A stretch of DNA of 64,000 nucleotides from Linyphia triangularis (lineage: Eukaryota; Arthropoda; Arachnida; Araneae; Linyphiidae), in the NCBI GenBank assembly GCA_963978545.1, contig OZ021723.1, positions 99,914,002-99,978,001 of the forward strand. Direction: 5' to 3'. Position numbers and translations under genes: made by a program. Every line of letters begins with the position of its first letter. Position 1 is the stretch's first letter. The notes beneath the pieces were generated by a model. The model did not search any database, was not told the origin of the DNA, and saw only the letters and a program-made list of their open reading frames with translations. This document shows, one piece after another, positions 21,401 through 33,639 of the stretch.

Positions 21401-23616
21401 ACTGTTTAGGGTTTCACTGATAAGAAGTCACCAATATTTTCGCAATTTAAAAAGGCTCCTAATCGACATATATTATTCAAGTGTTTAGTGGCGTTTAAGT
21501 TGAGTTATATTGAATCAGTCTTCCCATTTCTCTCCAAAAACCATATGTTATAAAATTATTTTTTACACAATGTTGTGCTTTCTTTACATGATAGTGCGAA
21601 AGTTTTACTTTATAGTGAGAAATTCATTAGAACTGTTTAGGGTTTCACTGATAAGAAGTCACCAATATTTTCGCAATTTAAAAAGGCTCCTAATCGACAT
21701 ATATTATTCAAGTGTTTAGTGGCGTTTAAGTTGAGTTATATTGAATCAGTCTTCCCATTTCTCTCCAAAAACCACATATTATTAAATTATTATTTTTCAC
21801 ACACTGTTGCCCTTGCTTTCTCTACATGATAGTGTAAAAGTTTTACTTTATAGTGAGAAATTCATTAGAACTGTTTAGGGTTTCACTGATAAGAAGTCAC
21901 CAATATTTTCGCAATTTAAAAAGGCTCCTAATCGACATATATTATTCAAGTGTTTAGTGGCGTTTAAGTTGAGTTATATTGAATCAGTCTTCCCATTTCT
22001 CTCCAAAAACCATATGTTATAAAATTATTTTTTACACAATGTTGTGCTTTCTTTACATGATAGTGCGAAAGTTTTACTTTGTAGTGAGAAATTCATTAGA
22101 ACTGTTTAGTGTTTCACTGATAAGAAGTCACCAATATTTTCGCAATTTAAAAAGGCTCCTAATCGACATATATTATTCAAGTGTTTAGTGGCGTTTAAGT
22201 TGAGTTATATTGAATCAGTCTTCCCATTTCTCTCCAAAAACCACATATTATTAAATTATTATTTTTCACACACTGTTGCCCTTGCTTTCTCTACATGATA
22301 GTGTAAAAGTTTTACTTTATAGTGAGAAATTCATTAGAACTGTTTAGGGTTTCACTGATAAGAAGTCACCAATATTTTCGCAATTTAAAAAGGCTCCTAA
22401 TCGACATATATTATTCAAGTGTTTAGTGGCGTTTAAGTTGAGTTATATTGAATCAGTCTTCCCATTTCTCTCCAAAAACCATATGTTATAAAATTATTTT
22501 TTACACAATGTTGTGCTTTCTTTACATGATAGTGCGAAAGTTTTACTTTGTAGTGAGAAATTCATTAGAACTGTTTAGTGTTTCACTGATAAGAAGTCAC
22601 CAATATTTTCGCAATTTAAAAAGGCTCCTAATCGACATATATTATTCAAGTGTTTAGTGGCGTTTAAGTTGAGTTATATTGAATCAGTCTTCCCATTTCT
22701 CTCCAAAAACCACATATTATTAAATTATTATTTTTCACACACTGTTGCCCTTGCTTTCTCTACATGATAGTGTAAAAGTTTTACTTTGTAGTGAGAAATT
22801 CATTAGAACTGTTTAGTGTTTCACTGATAAGAAGTCACCAATATTTTCGCAATTTAAAAAGGCTCCTAATCGACATATATTATTCAAGTGTTTAGTGGCG
22901 TTTAAGTTGAGTTATATTGAATCAGTCTTCCCATTTCTCTCCAAAAACCATATGTTATAAAATTATTTTTTACACAATGTTGTGCTTTCTTTACATGATA
23001 GTGCGAAAGTTTTACTTTGTAGTGAGAAATTCATTAGAACTGTTTAGGGTTTCACTGATAAGAAGTCACCAATATTTTCGCAATTTAAAAAGGCTCCTAA
23101 TCGACATATATTATTCAAGTGTTTAGTGGCGTTTAAGTTGAGTTATATTGAATCAGTCTTCCCATTTCTCTCCAAAAACCATATGTTATAAAATTATTTT
23201 TTACACAATGTTGTGCTTCCTTTACATGATAGTGTGAAAGTTTTACTTTGTAGTGAGAAATTCATTAGAACTGTTTAGGGTTTCACTGATAAGAAGTCGC
23301 CAATATTTTTGCAATTTAAAAAGGCTCCTAATCGACATATATTATTCAAGTGTTTAGTGGCGTTTAAGTTGAGTTATATTGAATCAGTCTTCCCATTTCT
23401 CTCCAAAAACCATATGTTATAAAATTATTTTTTACACAATGTTGTGCTTTCTTTACATGATAGTGTGAAAGTTTTACTTTATAGTGAGAAATTCATTAGA
23501 ACTGTTTAGGGTTTCACTGATAAGAAGTCGCCAATATTTTCGCCAAATTGGCGATTTAAATTTAAAAAGGCTCCTAATCGACATAGATTATTCAAGTGTC
23601 TCCATTAGTGGCGTTT
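18451..23616 (+). repeat. Homogenised core of satellite 1 with two monomer types
   Basis: Type A monomers (238 bp) carry CCACATATTATTAAATTATT and CACACACTGTTGCCCTTGC. They start at 18451, 18689, 18927, 19165, 19634, 19872, 20572, 21272, 21741, 22210 and 22679. Type B monomers (231 bp) carry CCATATGTTATAAAATTATT and ACACAATGTTGTGCTT. They start at 19403, 20110, 20341, 20810, 21041, 21510, 21979, 22448, 22917, 23148 and 23379. Two successive B-B-A trimers of 700 bp (20110-21509) and a run of A-B dimers of 469 bp (from 21272) are higher-order repeats. Confidence 0.95.
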
Positions 23617-24425
23617 CAGTTGAGTTTTATTGAATCAGTTTTCCCATTTCTCTCCAAAAACCACTTATGTTCTTAAATTATTTTTCACACAATGTTGTGC
23701 TTTCTTTACTTGATAGTGCGAAATCCATAAGAAATCTTAAGGATTTAAATGATAAGAAATTGCTAATATTTTCGCCAAATTGGAGATTTAAATTTAAAAA
23801 GGCTCCTAATCGACATACATATTCAAGTTGTCCCTGTTAGTGGCTTTAAAGTTGTGTTTTTTTTAATCAGTTTTCCCATTTTTCTCCAAAAAACACATGT
23901 TCTTAAATTATTTTTTACATAATGTTGTGCTCTCTTTACGTGATAGCTTGAAATCCATGAGAACTTTTAAGGATTTCAATAAGAAATCAATAATTTTGCC
24001 AAATTGGCGATTTAAATTAAAAAATGTTCCTAATCTACAGATATTAATCAAGTTGTCCCTGTTAGTGGCTTTAAAGTTGATTTTTTTTAATCAGTTTTCC
24101 CATTTTTCTCCAAAAGCCACATATATTCTTAAATTATTTTTCACACAATGTTGTGCTTTCTTTACGTGCATGATAGTGTGAAATCCATGAGCATACTTAA
24201 GGATTTCAATGGTAAGAAATCTCGATTTTTTTCTCTGAATTGGCTTTTACAGTTTAAAAATGCTTTTAATCGACATATGTTGTTCTAGTTATGCCCTTTT
24301 AATGGTGTTAAAATTGAGTTTCTTATTGAAACAGTTTTCCCGATTTCTTTCTATTCTATAAATCGCATGTGATTTCAAATTATTTTTCAGTACAATGTTT
24401 TCCCTCTTTCTTTCAAGCTTCGAGT

Positions 24426-26446
24426 TATTGATTTTAAGTGCATGTCGTTAGGTTTTTTTTTTTCATTTGAAATGCCGACCAAATTAATTTACAATTTGTG
24501 TGGAAGACTTGTCAATCGGGTGATCTTGTTTTATTTATACAACCTTGTATTACTTGTAATGCAAATTGGAATGTTTCGAAAAAAATTGTCTAAAAGTTAA
24601 TTAAATATTACAAAAACGGTAATTTATCAATGATGGTTTTAACACGTTCTTTGCCGATCACGCGCCAGCGTAGAATTTCGGGTTGTTTCCCAATGGCCTG
24701 TCCTTATCAGACTGCACCCGTTCGGAGTTTCTGCTCATGCTGGAATTAACTGAAGTAACAAAATAATATTTGTTATGTGACATAAATATCTGATACATCT
24801 TGTCCAATGTTATGACTCTTTATGTCTAGTACCAAATGGCAATATGTTTTGCCTCAAATTTTTAACTCTAATAATCTTCATGAAATATCTCCTCCATTTT
24901 CTTGAAGGATGTATTTGCAATGATATTTTCGGATTCGATCTTTTGATACTGCATTCTCATTCTTAAACTGATATCCATGGAAAAAAACACAAAATAATAA
25001 ACGAAAACGCATATTTTTTTTTTTTTTTTTGTAAAACGTTAAACCCTCTGTTACGAGAAAAGAGACTTATAAATATATATATTTTTTTGACTATCAAAAG
25101 GGGTAAACTAGTACAAATAAATCTTGTGCCATGAAAATTTTGGATTTGATGTAACCTGTTACTTTAGGCAGTATTTGGTAACTTTGCTTCTGCACCAAGC
25201 GTTTTATACGATTAATCTATGATACTATGATACTCTTCTACTGTTCTCATGATTAAGATTTAGGTTATTCAATTGCAAGGTTAAAAAAAATAAAAAAAAT
25301 CCTAATTTAAAAAAAGAAGAAAGAACGTACAAACTTGCTGATTATTTACCATTGATTGAGAGATTAAGATTCGTTGATGTAAATTCATTCTGTGAGTAAC
25401 TGGTTTGGTATTAGAGGAAATTGAAATTTGTGTTGTGTATGAGAGTTAAAGACTGTAGGATTATTCGTAAGAAAATGTTTAATTTTAATCGCAATTAAAA
25501 TGACGATTTCATTTTTATAATGCGAATATATATTGTTGCGCTTAGTTAAGCTTATAAACACAACAACAAATTATATTAAAAGTTAGGTAATAATTTTTAG
25601 TTTTCTTCGTATAAGAAATCTTAGTGTGAATTTCTGAGTGAACCTTTGCAAAAGATTAATTATAAGCATACTCTTAAAAATTAATTAGGAAAAAGGTTAT
25701 TTTCAAATATGATGACAATACTCTTTGAAAATTTTCAATGCTTACAAAGCTTTTAACCTTTGGCACTTTATTCATTTTAAAACCACTTTTGGCAACTGCA
25801 ATTTGTTATAGAACTGCAAGCATCAGTCATTCTTAAAACCAGTTTGTCAACTGCTAATTTTTTTTATTTAAATTGTCTTTTGAAATCTTTCCCTACTAAA
25901 AATAGGTATTGATTAGCAATGTTTTGCGGCTGAGGATATTATTGACCTACGGGTATCAATTAATTTAAGTTTGGACATCACTGTGGGATAGCGAGTAAAG
26001 AAACGAATAGGAACCGGGAAGACTATGCAGTATAAATCTGGTCGTCTCATCTCAAGATGATATTGAACTGTTGAAAAAGGTTCAGCCACAAAAATGATAA
26101 AGGAAACTCGATATTGAATTAGAATGCTAGATTAAGGAACCTTAATATGTATACATTGGAAGAAAAAAGGTCCAGAGGCGATTTGATTCAGCAGTTTTAA
26201 ATTTACCGAACAGTGTGATTTCAAAGTTCAGTACGCATGGACAAGAGGTCTTGCATTCAAGCTGTTTAAATTGCATTTTAGCTTGGAAACATTTTTACAA
26301 TAGAGTGATTGACAAGTTGATAAGTACCGGAGTCAACAGTTAGAAAAGATAGCTGGATCTGTACTTAAGAATTGTTAAAAAAAAAGTTAAATTGGACCAA
26401 CCTTGATGGGCCTTGTGCCTGTAGTTGGTCGTCACTTTAGTATTTG
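24426..26446. other. AT-rich intergenic stretch
   Basis: Near the left side, 24639 reads TTAACACGTTCTTTGCCGAT, very like the piggyBac-like MITE end at 31167, but no matching right end was found. The rest is AT-rich without recognised genes; T runs at 25013-25030. Confidence 0.4.
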
Positions 26447-26448
26447 TA

Positions 26449-27902
26449 AAGTGCTCCACAAAACTAAAAGTCAATTTCAGAAAATCAAACCTGAAATTAT
26501 TTATAGGTAATTATTTTTGAAAACAACCAAAAATCAAGCGAAATGAAATATAAAATGCCGAATACAAATACATTTTATTTGCTATTGAATAATAAAGTGA
26601 AAAAACAAGAAGAAAAAAAAATAACACTTAGCCTACCACATAATTATAGTTCAATGTAATTTTTTTAAACTAAATTGGGCCACAATTTTTTTGAATTGCA
26701 GCAAAAATTCGCTCTTTAATTCTATCAAAAAGGGTTTTAAGCGTATTTTTGTCCAAATTCTTCCATGCACTTTTAATAGCTTGCTTTAATTGAGCAACCG
26801 ATTGGTAAATCTTGTTATTCGTATAAATTTTGTGTACAAGAAGGCCCCAAACATGTTCGATTGGATTGAAGTCAGGTGAGCATGCTGGCCAATCGATTAC
26901 ATTCACTCTGTTAGTGTTAGTATACAACCATTGCTTCGTGTTTTTACTTACATGTACTATTGCATTATCTTGTTGGAAGATGGGACGATTTCGTTGAAAC
27001 CGACGTAAATATGGCAAAAGAATTTTTTCAAGCACGGTTTGATATACCTTACTATCCATTTTAGATGACACGAAATCCAATGAGACAGTTACTTGGGCAC
27101 TAATGGCTCCCCAAACCATTTAGTTACCCTCCTTTAAAATTCTCCTTGGAGAAGTATTTCTTCTCCTTTCTGAAGTCATGCCAGTAGGAATTGAACCCAT
27201 CCGGGCCGCTCAGTTAAAAAAAAATTTCTCATCACTGAGTATGATATAGATATATTTAAATGAAAATAAGGATAAATTTGATAAAGATGTGATATTTATT
27301 TAAAGATGGAAAGAGAATTGAAAATCCTACCTTGCCCCAATCACTGTCCATGTTTTCCCGGACAAATTCTGGCATTTTAACCTTGTGTTTGCTGGTCAGA
27401 TGAGGTGCCTTCTTCAAATTTGCAAGAACAATGTATGGACCAGTCTTTATAACACATCTAACAGTCTTAGATGAAACATTAAGTTTGCAATCAATTCATT
27501 TTGCACATGCAGAGACCATCGAATTAGAAGCTTTTTTCGAAATTATTCGTTTGCCCCTCTCAGAAAGTAGTGAAGGACATCCATAACGTTTATTCTTGCC
27601 ATACTCCCATTTTTTAGGTAAGAAATTTCCTTATAGGAAATACAAAATAAACCAAATCGGTGTTAAGTACCTACGGATTTTGGAGCGAAATATGCACTGA
27701 ACCTATATATGTGCAACTGGTGGGCGGGATTTTGACAAATTTGCATAACGCACATTGTTAAGCCAATCAAAATGCACCAGTCAATTTGCATATCTTTTTT
27801 CTTTGATGCGTATTCCTAAAAACAAGCAAAAATGTATTTGCGTTTGAGAATTGCAAAATAAATGAAAGTTATATGACGGACCTATTCTTTAGTGGAGCAC
27901 TT
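26449..27902. mobile_element. Tc1/mariner-type transposon with TA target site, inactivated
   Basis: Inverted ends AAGTGCTCCAC (left) and GTGGAGCACTT (right), extending imperfectly inward, are flanked by TA at 26447-26448 and 27903-27904. The 1.45-kb length fits the superfamily. It encloses a broken transposase on the minus strand. Confidence 0.88.
26670..27612 (-). pseudogene. Tc1-like transposase, decayed
   Basis: The C-terminal half is open for 149 codons (26670-27119). It shows PIFQQDNAIVHVS, the second catalytic Asp region, and DWPACSPDFNPIEHVWG, with the third catalytic Glu kept. Upstream (27360-27612) another frame gives GKNKRYGCPSLLSERGKR, TGPYIVLANLKKAPHL and PEFVRENMDSDWGK, the helix-turn-helix and linker region, interrupted by at least one stop. 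The SDEKFF block near the first catalytic Asp is separated from DSDWGK by about 90 AT-rich bases (roughly 27241-27332). Together with at least one frameshift this makes it non-functional. The catalytic residues that can be read are intact, so decay looks younger than in the element at 12282. Confidence 0.9.
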
Positions 27903-27904
27903 TA

Positions 27905-29583
27905 TAAGAACACAAGGTAAATTTAAATTAATGAGCTGGCTTCTCTGGGCACCACACACACACACTGAGTGATCATAATGAAAACCTACTGTTTTTTTAA
28001 AAAACTTTCTATTAACTAAATTGTTCATTAGTTGAGCATGAACATCCTAATGAGGTTGCGGTGAGGAAGTTCTTGGTAAAAATTTTTTAGTAATAAAAAT
28101 TACCTTCAAAGGACATTTTACAGTTTTGTCTAACATTTTTTGTGGTTAATCCTACGATATTATAGTGTATACATTAATAGTGATGTGATATCATACTGAC
28201 ACTGCTGTCTTTGTCAGTGAAATTTTTGTTGTTTTTGTAGGATGCTTTTGTGGACTCTGTATGAAATGTAACCAACTGGTTATGTCTTAAATTATTTTAG
28301 AACCCATTGAAAAGATTTCTTGAATGCACACCAATAACTTTTTGCTGAACAATTTTCAATTGTTGATTCTAATACTTTAAAAGTATTTGAACTTGAGTTT
28401 ACATCATTTTGATACATTTATTTTTTATGGAGATTTTTAACCAAATTGAAAAAAGATCTTAAGGATTTGTAGTTGTAGTTCTACTTAAACCCTGCTTTCT
28501 TGTATTTAATGTAAATATAGCAAACCTTTTATTAGATTCGGTCATGTTCAAACTTGTGGAAAACTTATCAAATTGAAAGTAAATATAGCCCTAATCTCAC
28601 AGAATATTTTATTTTTGTTTCTTGAAACTTTGAACATGTTGTAAATTGTTTTGACACTTGTTATACTCTGAATACACAACATAGAAACCTCTTAAACACC
28701 GTATTTTCGAAATGACATCTCGAGGGCTGTAGGGAAAAACGCAGTCCAATTAAAATTACCGACTGTAGCACTGCAGACATTGAAAATACAAGGAATTAAA
28801 AGAAAATTGAAGGAAGGAAAGCTTCGAAGTAAAATATTTTCAGATAAAAATAACGGGTGTTTGTTGTTTTATTCTTAGAAAGTATCCTACTCGGATGTAG
28901 TAAACTTATATCATCTTAATCTTATTTTGTGTATGTAATTCATATCATTAGAAGCAGTTGGTGTTAAATCGGATTTATAATAAGGTCGAGAAATACTTCA
29001 CCTGGATTTTCGACTTGAATTCGCTTAGTATTTTAAAATTTTCCTTGTATTTCTGAAAATGTATTTATATGGCGACTTGTGATAGTATGGAGGAAATACA
29101 TAATAAAAAAAAAAGGAATATCAAATTAATCTTTAGTGGGACTTGTGGAATGTGGAATATTTATCCGTCCTGCTGATGGTGTACCAGACTATTTTTGAAG
29201 CACCAGAATTTTTAAAAAAAAATATATATTTTGGGCACGTTTCAAAAATTTATGTCTTTTTACAAAAATTAACTCCATTGAAATTTTTCATCTTCATCTT
29301 CATTGCGCTATTGAAGAAAAAGGAAATTAATTATTAACATTTTCAATTAAATCCCTTTTGATTGTCACATTTCAGTTCAATTATGTCTGACGTATTATTT
29401 TCGAGTAGGTTTCTTTATGATGTTGTTACTTTTATGTGGTTTTGATAACAAATTAATATCTTCGTTACATCTTGTGTAAGAGCACACTGATCATGTTTTC
29501 TGTTTTTCTTAAAAATAGAGATGAATTTTTAAATGCACATTTCGATGGGTTAGGAAAAAAAATCTCTTGACTGAGAATGCGTT
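27905..29583. other. Intergenic stretch, nothing recognised
   Basis: AT-rich sequence with short open frames only, plus a short (CA)n tract near 27953-27964. Confidence 0.4.
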
Positions 29584-29585
29584 TA

Positions 29586-29990
29586 GGGAAGTCCTATTAA
29601 GTATCATTCCTTATACACGTTATGTTACAATCTTCTAGCCCAGTGCATTTAGAAACTATTTTATATAAAACCTTGAAATTTGGTGTGTAGGTACGAAAAT
29701 CACTTAACGAAATGGCATGAATAAAAATACTCAAAAATAGCGTCTAATCCATTTTATTTTGTATTTGAAATCCTTACGTCAATGCGTATGGTTTTGTATT
29801 TTCCTATTTTAATTTTCATTTACCATAGATAGACATTAAGTGAAAACAACTTATGTTATTTCATTAAGTGATATTTTTCGTACGTACTCGCCAAATATCA
29901 AGGTTTTTATATAAAGTAGTTTCAAAATGCACTGGGCTACAAGATTGTAACATAGCTAGCATAAGGAATGATCCATATTAGGATTTCCTC
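29586..29990. mobile_element. Foldback MITE with arms of about 130 bp and TA flanks
   Basis: The left arm (29586-29716) and right arm (about 29858-29990) are inverted copies sharing ATCATTCCTTAT, TATGTTACAATCTT, TAGCCCAGTGCATTT and TTTATATAAA.CCTTGA. Ends are GGGAAGTCCTA and, inverted, GAGGAAATCCTA. TA lies on both sides (29584-29585 and 29991-29992). The central spacer is AT-rich and non-coding. TA flanks suggest a Tc1/mariner-driven MITE. Confidence 0.88.
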
Positions 29991-29992
29991 TA

Positions 29993-31166
29993 GAAAACAC
30001 TTTTCGACAAGAGGAATTTAACTTTAAAGTTTGGTAATTAATCAAACTTCGAATTTTATCAGAATTGGTGAATTATTATTCATTTTTAACCTTTTTTTTT
30101 TAATAACTTGTAGTCCTTATGATTTCGATGTTGAAGTTCTTTTATGTTATTGTTGATGTTTAGATTATATTAAAATGTATATATATATATTTATATTATC
30201 TTGTGATATAACTTAAAAGTTTTATAATTATTCAAACTTTAAATTTTATTATGATTAGTAAAATTTATTATTTATTTTTAACTTTTATTTATAACTTTTA
30301 TTTTATTTATAACTTTTTATTAGTTCTTACGTAATGAAAGAAGAAAACCTTTTAAGTTTCTACTAATATAAGATTATGTCATAAAAGTTTAAGCAAATGT
30401 TTCAGTAAGGGCTTATTATATTAAATCCAAACTCTAATTCTAATTCAGTTTTAGTGGATTATGGCAGGTCTTAGCCCTTAATAAAAATAAAGTTTCTTTT
30501 AAAATTTTTGTTTTTTTTGCAAACAAACTCTTGGATGCATTACATTTATTAAAATTATTTTTAAATGAGTGGTAGGCATGATTTCGTTCATCGTAATTTA
30601 ATACAAGCTGCAAGTTAATTAACTTTTCTATTGGCTCCATTTGTCAGTTTTCACTTAAAATTTCCTAAAGAACTTTAGTTTTATACAGTATGGATATCGA
30701 AACAGAACAATTTAATATATTGATTTTTGTCACGCTATCCAAAAATTAAGCATACAATTTATAAACGACCAAATTAAAAAAAAAGGTACGCATTTTCTAT
30801 TTACTGCAAGCATATTTTTGTTCAATTAAACTAAAATAATGGTAGCTGGAAAACCAATGACAAGTACAAGTTTTAAGTTTGAACATTCCCATGTGGTTAT
30901 CGGAAAAATTGCTTGGATAAAAGGTTCCTCTCTTGCTCTTCAGCCTTATTTTTGCTCTGTATTATTCTTAATCAACATTTGATACAACACATCTCCCTTT
31001 ACCTCAGTTTTCCATAACCTCGTGGAAGATGAGTATTTGAAGGCATTCTTTTTTCTCCCCAAAATCGTGTTTAAAAAATGCACTTGGCAACAAGTGAAAT
31101 ACCTTTTTATCTGGTTTGTTTAACCGGAGAGAAGTCCCAGAAACGATATTCAATGCAAATAACGTG
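29993..31166. other. AT-rich intergenic stretch with low-copy internal similarity
   Basis: Segments near 30030-30120 and 30215-30320 resemble each other (TCAAACTT.AATTTTAT...TTTTTAAC), suggesting an old duplication. No gene seen. Confidence 0.4.
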
Positions 31167-31170
31167 TTAA

Positions 31171-31659
31171 CACGTTTCGTGCTCCGTCAGCCATTGTTGG
31201 CTGACACTGAATTTTCCCGTTTAGGCCGTGTCTGTCGTCAGTGGCTGACAGTACGCTGTTGTTTTTCCCACACCTATAATTTGGCATAGTGCCTTTCTAA
31301 GTACTTTATAAAGTGCAGGGAATCTTAAGTTTTTGAAATACTATTGATATTTCAATTAATAAAAATATTATTAAATATACTATGTCCAAAATACCCTTAT
31401 GAAAAATTGCCTACCTAAGAATTTTAAGTCTGAGGTCTGGCAACGCTGCGTAAACGTGTGGAATGAATGTCTATAAGCATTTCATTCTAAACGTAAATAT
31501 TTTCTACTGCGATAATTAACAATGGCCCTAATGTATTTACACAGCTATATTGAGTAAAATTCAATCTGTTAGTATTGTTATACCGCATTACCAGCGCTTC
31601 TAAGCAGCGCGCGTGGCCTGAAGGGGGATTCCTTAAGAATTCGCGTGGTGCTCAATGTG
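31171..31659. mobile_element. piggyBac-like MITE flanked by TTAA
   Basis: The left end TTAACACGTTTCGTGC and the inverted right end TTAACACATTGAGCACCACG share TTAACAC(G/A)TT. TTAA lies at 31167-31170 and 31660-31663. The element is GC-richer than its surroundings near both ends (GTCAGCC.TTG.TGGCTGAC; GCAGCGCGCGTGGCC). Its inner part (31255-31445) recurs at 36034-36232. No transposase. The call rests on the TTAA flanks and CAC start; terminal match is short. Confidence 0.6.
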
Positions 31660-31663
31660 TTAA

Positions 31664-32390
31664 AGGTTTCATTACTCGTCTTATCTATAGAAAGTATAAT
31701 ATAATAAGCATTGGCGTTGAGTTTTAAAAGACCGGGTTTCAAGTTTAATACAGCAAACCGTTTTTATACCATGTCCAAGTCACGAATTGGCAGAGGGTTT
31801 TGCTCCTAAGTGCGTGTGTTTTCTTATAATGGAGAACATTTTAATATAGCTGGAAGGTGGCTAGTATTATAATCTTTCCTAAACATTTCCTTTTAAGAAC
31901 AATGTTCCTACTTTTTTTCCATTAATCTTTCGAAAAATATGCTGATATGATGAAAACATGTGGAAGCATATTGATCATTGTAGGGTTTCCCAATTTTAAG
32001 TATCAATTTTTGTTTCATATAACACAAAATCATTTCATCACAGTATGCATCTTTTATCAGTCAAAACTTAACGTAGCCCTAAAAAACAATGTGCAATTAA
32101 GATTTCAAATATTTGATCTAAGCAAATGCTTCGCTAAGGGAAAAGCACTCTTGGAGGTTTATGAAACGTAATTATTACTTAAAAAGTTCTTTTAATGTTA
32201 ATAAAAGCTCCCTTAAATGTTAGTCAATTTTTTTAAACAAACACATCTGATTAATATAATCATTAAATTTGCTTTAATTTGAGTTTTTAAGATATCGTTT
32301 ATAGTAATTTAATTCTAGCTGTAGGTTAATTATTTTCTATTGACTGCATACGCCTTTCTTAACTTAAAATTTCCTGAACATTCTTTGGCA
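31664..32390. other. Intergenic stretch, nothing recognised
   Basis: AT-rich. A 74-codon open frame at 31947-32171 has no recognisable motif. Confidence 0.4.
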
Positions 32391-32560
32391 CACCTGATGG
32401 CTGGTGGTCAACGCCTCTGTCTTAAAGGCCAAAAGATGCCGGTTTCGGATCCTTAGTTGACATGCATGTCGGAATCCACGTTAAGCTGTAGGTTATGGTC
32501 TGATTAGCCGCTATTGTGCACAAGTATAGATCGGCGAGAGTACAAACCACCCAACCTAAA
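32391..32560 (+). repeat. tRNA-derived SINE, family 2, diverged copy
   Basis: ACCTGATGGCTGGTGGTCAA, GCCGGTTTCGGATCC (box B region), CGGAATCCACGTTAAGCTGT and CTGATTAGCCGCTATTGTGC follow the same order as the full copy at 38886. It ends in CCACCCAACC. No clear TSD. Confidence 0.8.
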
Positions 32561-33307
32561 CTTCCTTTGCTTCATACAGTATGAATATCAAAATAGTATG
32601 GAATATTTTGGTATTTGTCCGAAGAATTCTCTTCCAAATGCATAGTGCATAAAATTTATAAATTTTGAAACTAAATTTTTTTTTATTTGTTTTGTATTTT
32701 ATTGTTAATATATTTTTGTTCAATTCAACATAAATAATTATAGTTGTTAAATTAATAAAAAAGTTTTATGGGGATCTTAAGGTGAAAAATACAGTCAAGC
32801 ACCGTTAACACGAAGTTGATGGGGCCAACGAAATTCGTCGCGTTAAGTGAATTTCTTCTTATAACCATCTTAAAACTACTTATTCAATCAATGTTGCTGT
32901 TTTGATATCATTTATACTATTTCAAAATCTTTATTTAGTACAATAGTTTAACTAGATGTATGAACATATATATAAATTAACAAATAAAAAAGTAAATTTA
33001 TATACCAGTAACTTTAAATGTATTTACCTCTTCTTAATTTTTGAAAGAACACGAGGCATTATCTTGCTGCATTAGGAAACTCCCCCCTCCCTGATTTTTT
33101 GCCTGTAATATCTTGTGTGACAATTTCAAAAGTTAAGATGTTTCCATTTATGGAGATGTATTTCTCAAACAAGGCTTTTAAAAGAGTTCCTCAACTTTCA
33201 GCTTTGTCAACAAATGAATCATTCTTTGATTGAGGCTCTTCTAGTGTTTTGATTAACATCTTAATTCCATCATGCTTGAAACTATTTCTAATTGTTGTCG
33301 ACTTATA

Positions 33308-33450
33308 CACTAATCCAGTACTTAAATAGCATATTTCTGTACTTAGGTAGCATGTTCCTGTATTTCTCAGGTATAGCATATTCATTTATTTCTCGTGTAC
33401 TTTTTAGGAAGCGTATTTCCTGTACTTCTTAGGTAGCGTATTATTTCCTG
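33308..33450 (+). repeat. Imperfect minisatellite inside the Tigger-like element
   Basis: Variants of CTGTACTTAGGTAGCATGTT and CTGTACTTCTTAGGTAGCGT recur about four times at steps of roughly 25-45 bases. Confidence 0.6.
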
Positions 33451-33639
33451 CAAATCCACAGAAAATTCTGTTGTGCATTCGAAGCATTCAAATGTGTTTT
33501 AGATCCTCTCTTTTCCATATTGCCTTTTCAAAAATTATTTTTGATGGTAGAAACACATTTTATAGTTTTGTGTTCTTATGTGCAAATCAGTGAGCAGTGA
33601 AATTGTCTAAAAGGTAAATTTTTCTATTTATTTAGTGGA

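Larger units (their letters stand above)
16090..24425 (+). repeat. Satellite array 1 (231/238-bp monomers) with degenerate edges
   Basis: A tandem array whose centre (18211-23616) holds about 23 near-identical monomers. Progressively diverged monomers lie on both sides (16090-16139 and 17159-18210 on the left; 23617-24425 on the right). Each monomer passes through TTCCCATTTCTCTCC, CATGATAGTG, AAATTCATTAGAACTGTTTA, CCAATATTTTCGCAATTTAA and GGCTCCTAATCGACATATAT. A homogenised centre with decayed edges is typical of satellites evolving by unequal exchange. The 69-codon frame repeated in every B monomer is a by-product of repetition. Three MITE-like insertions interrupt the left edge. Confidence 0.97.

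Noticed and set aside
19403..23126. A 69-codon frame repeated nine times in satellite 1
   Set aside because: It recurs only because the B monomer is repeated. It runs through satellite sequence with silent and replacement changes alike and has no motif or signals of a gene.
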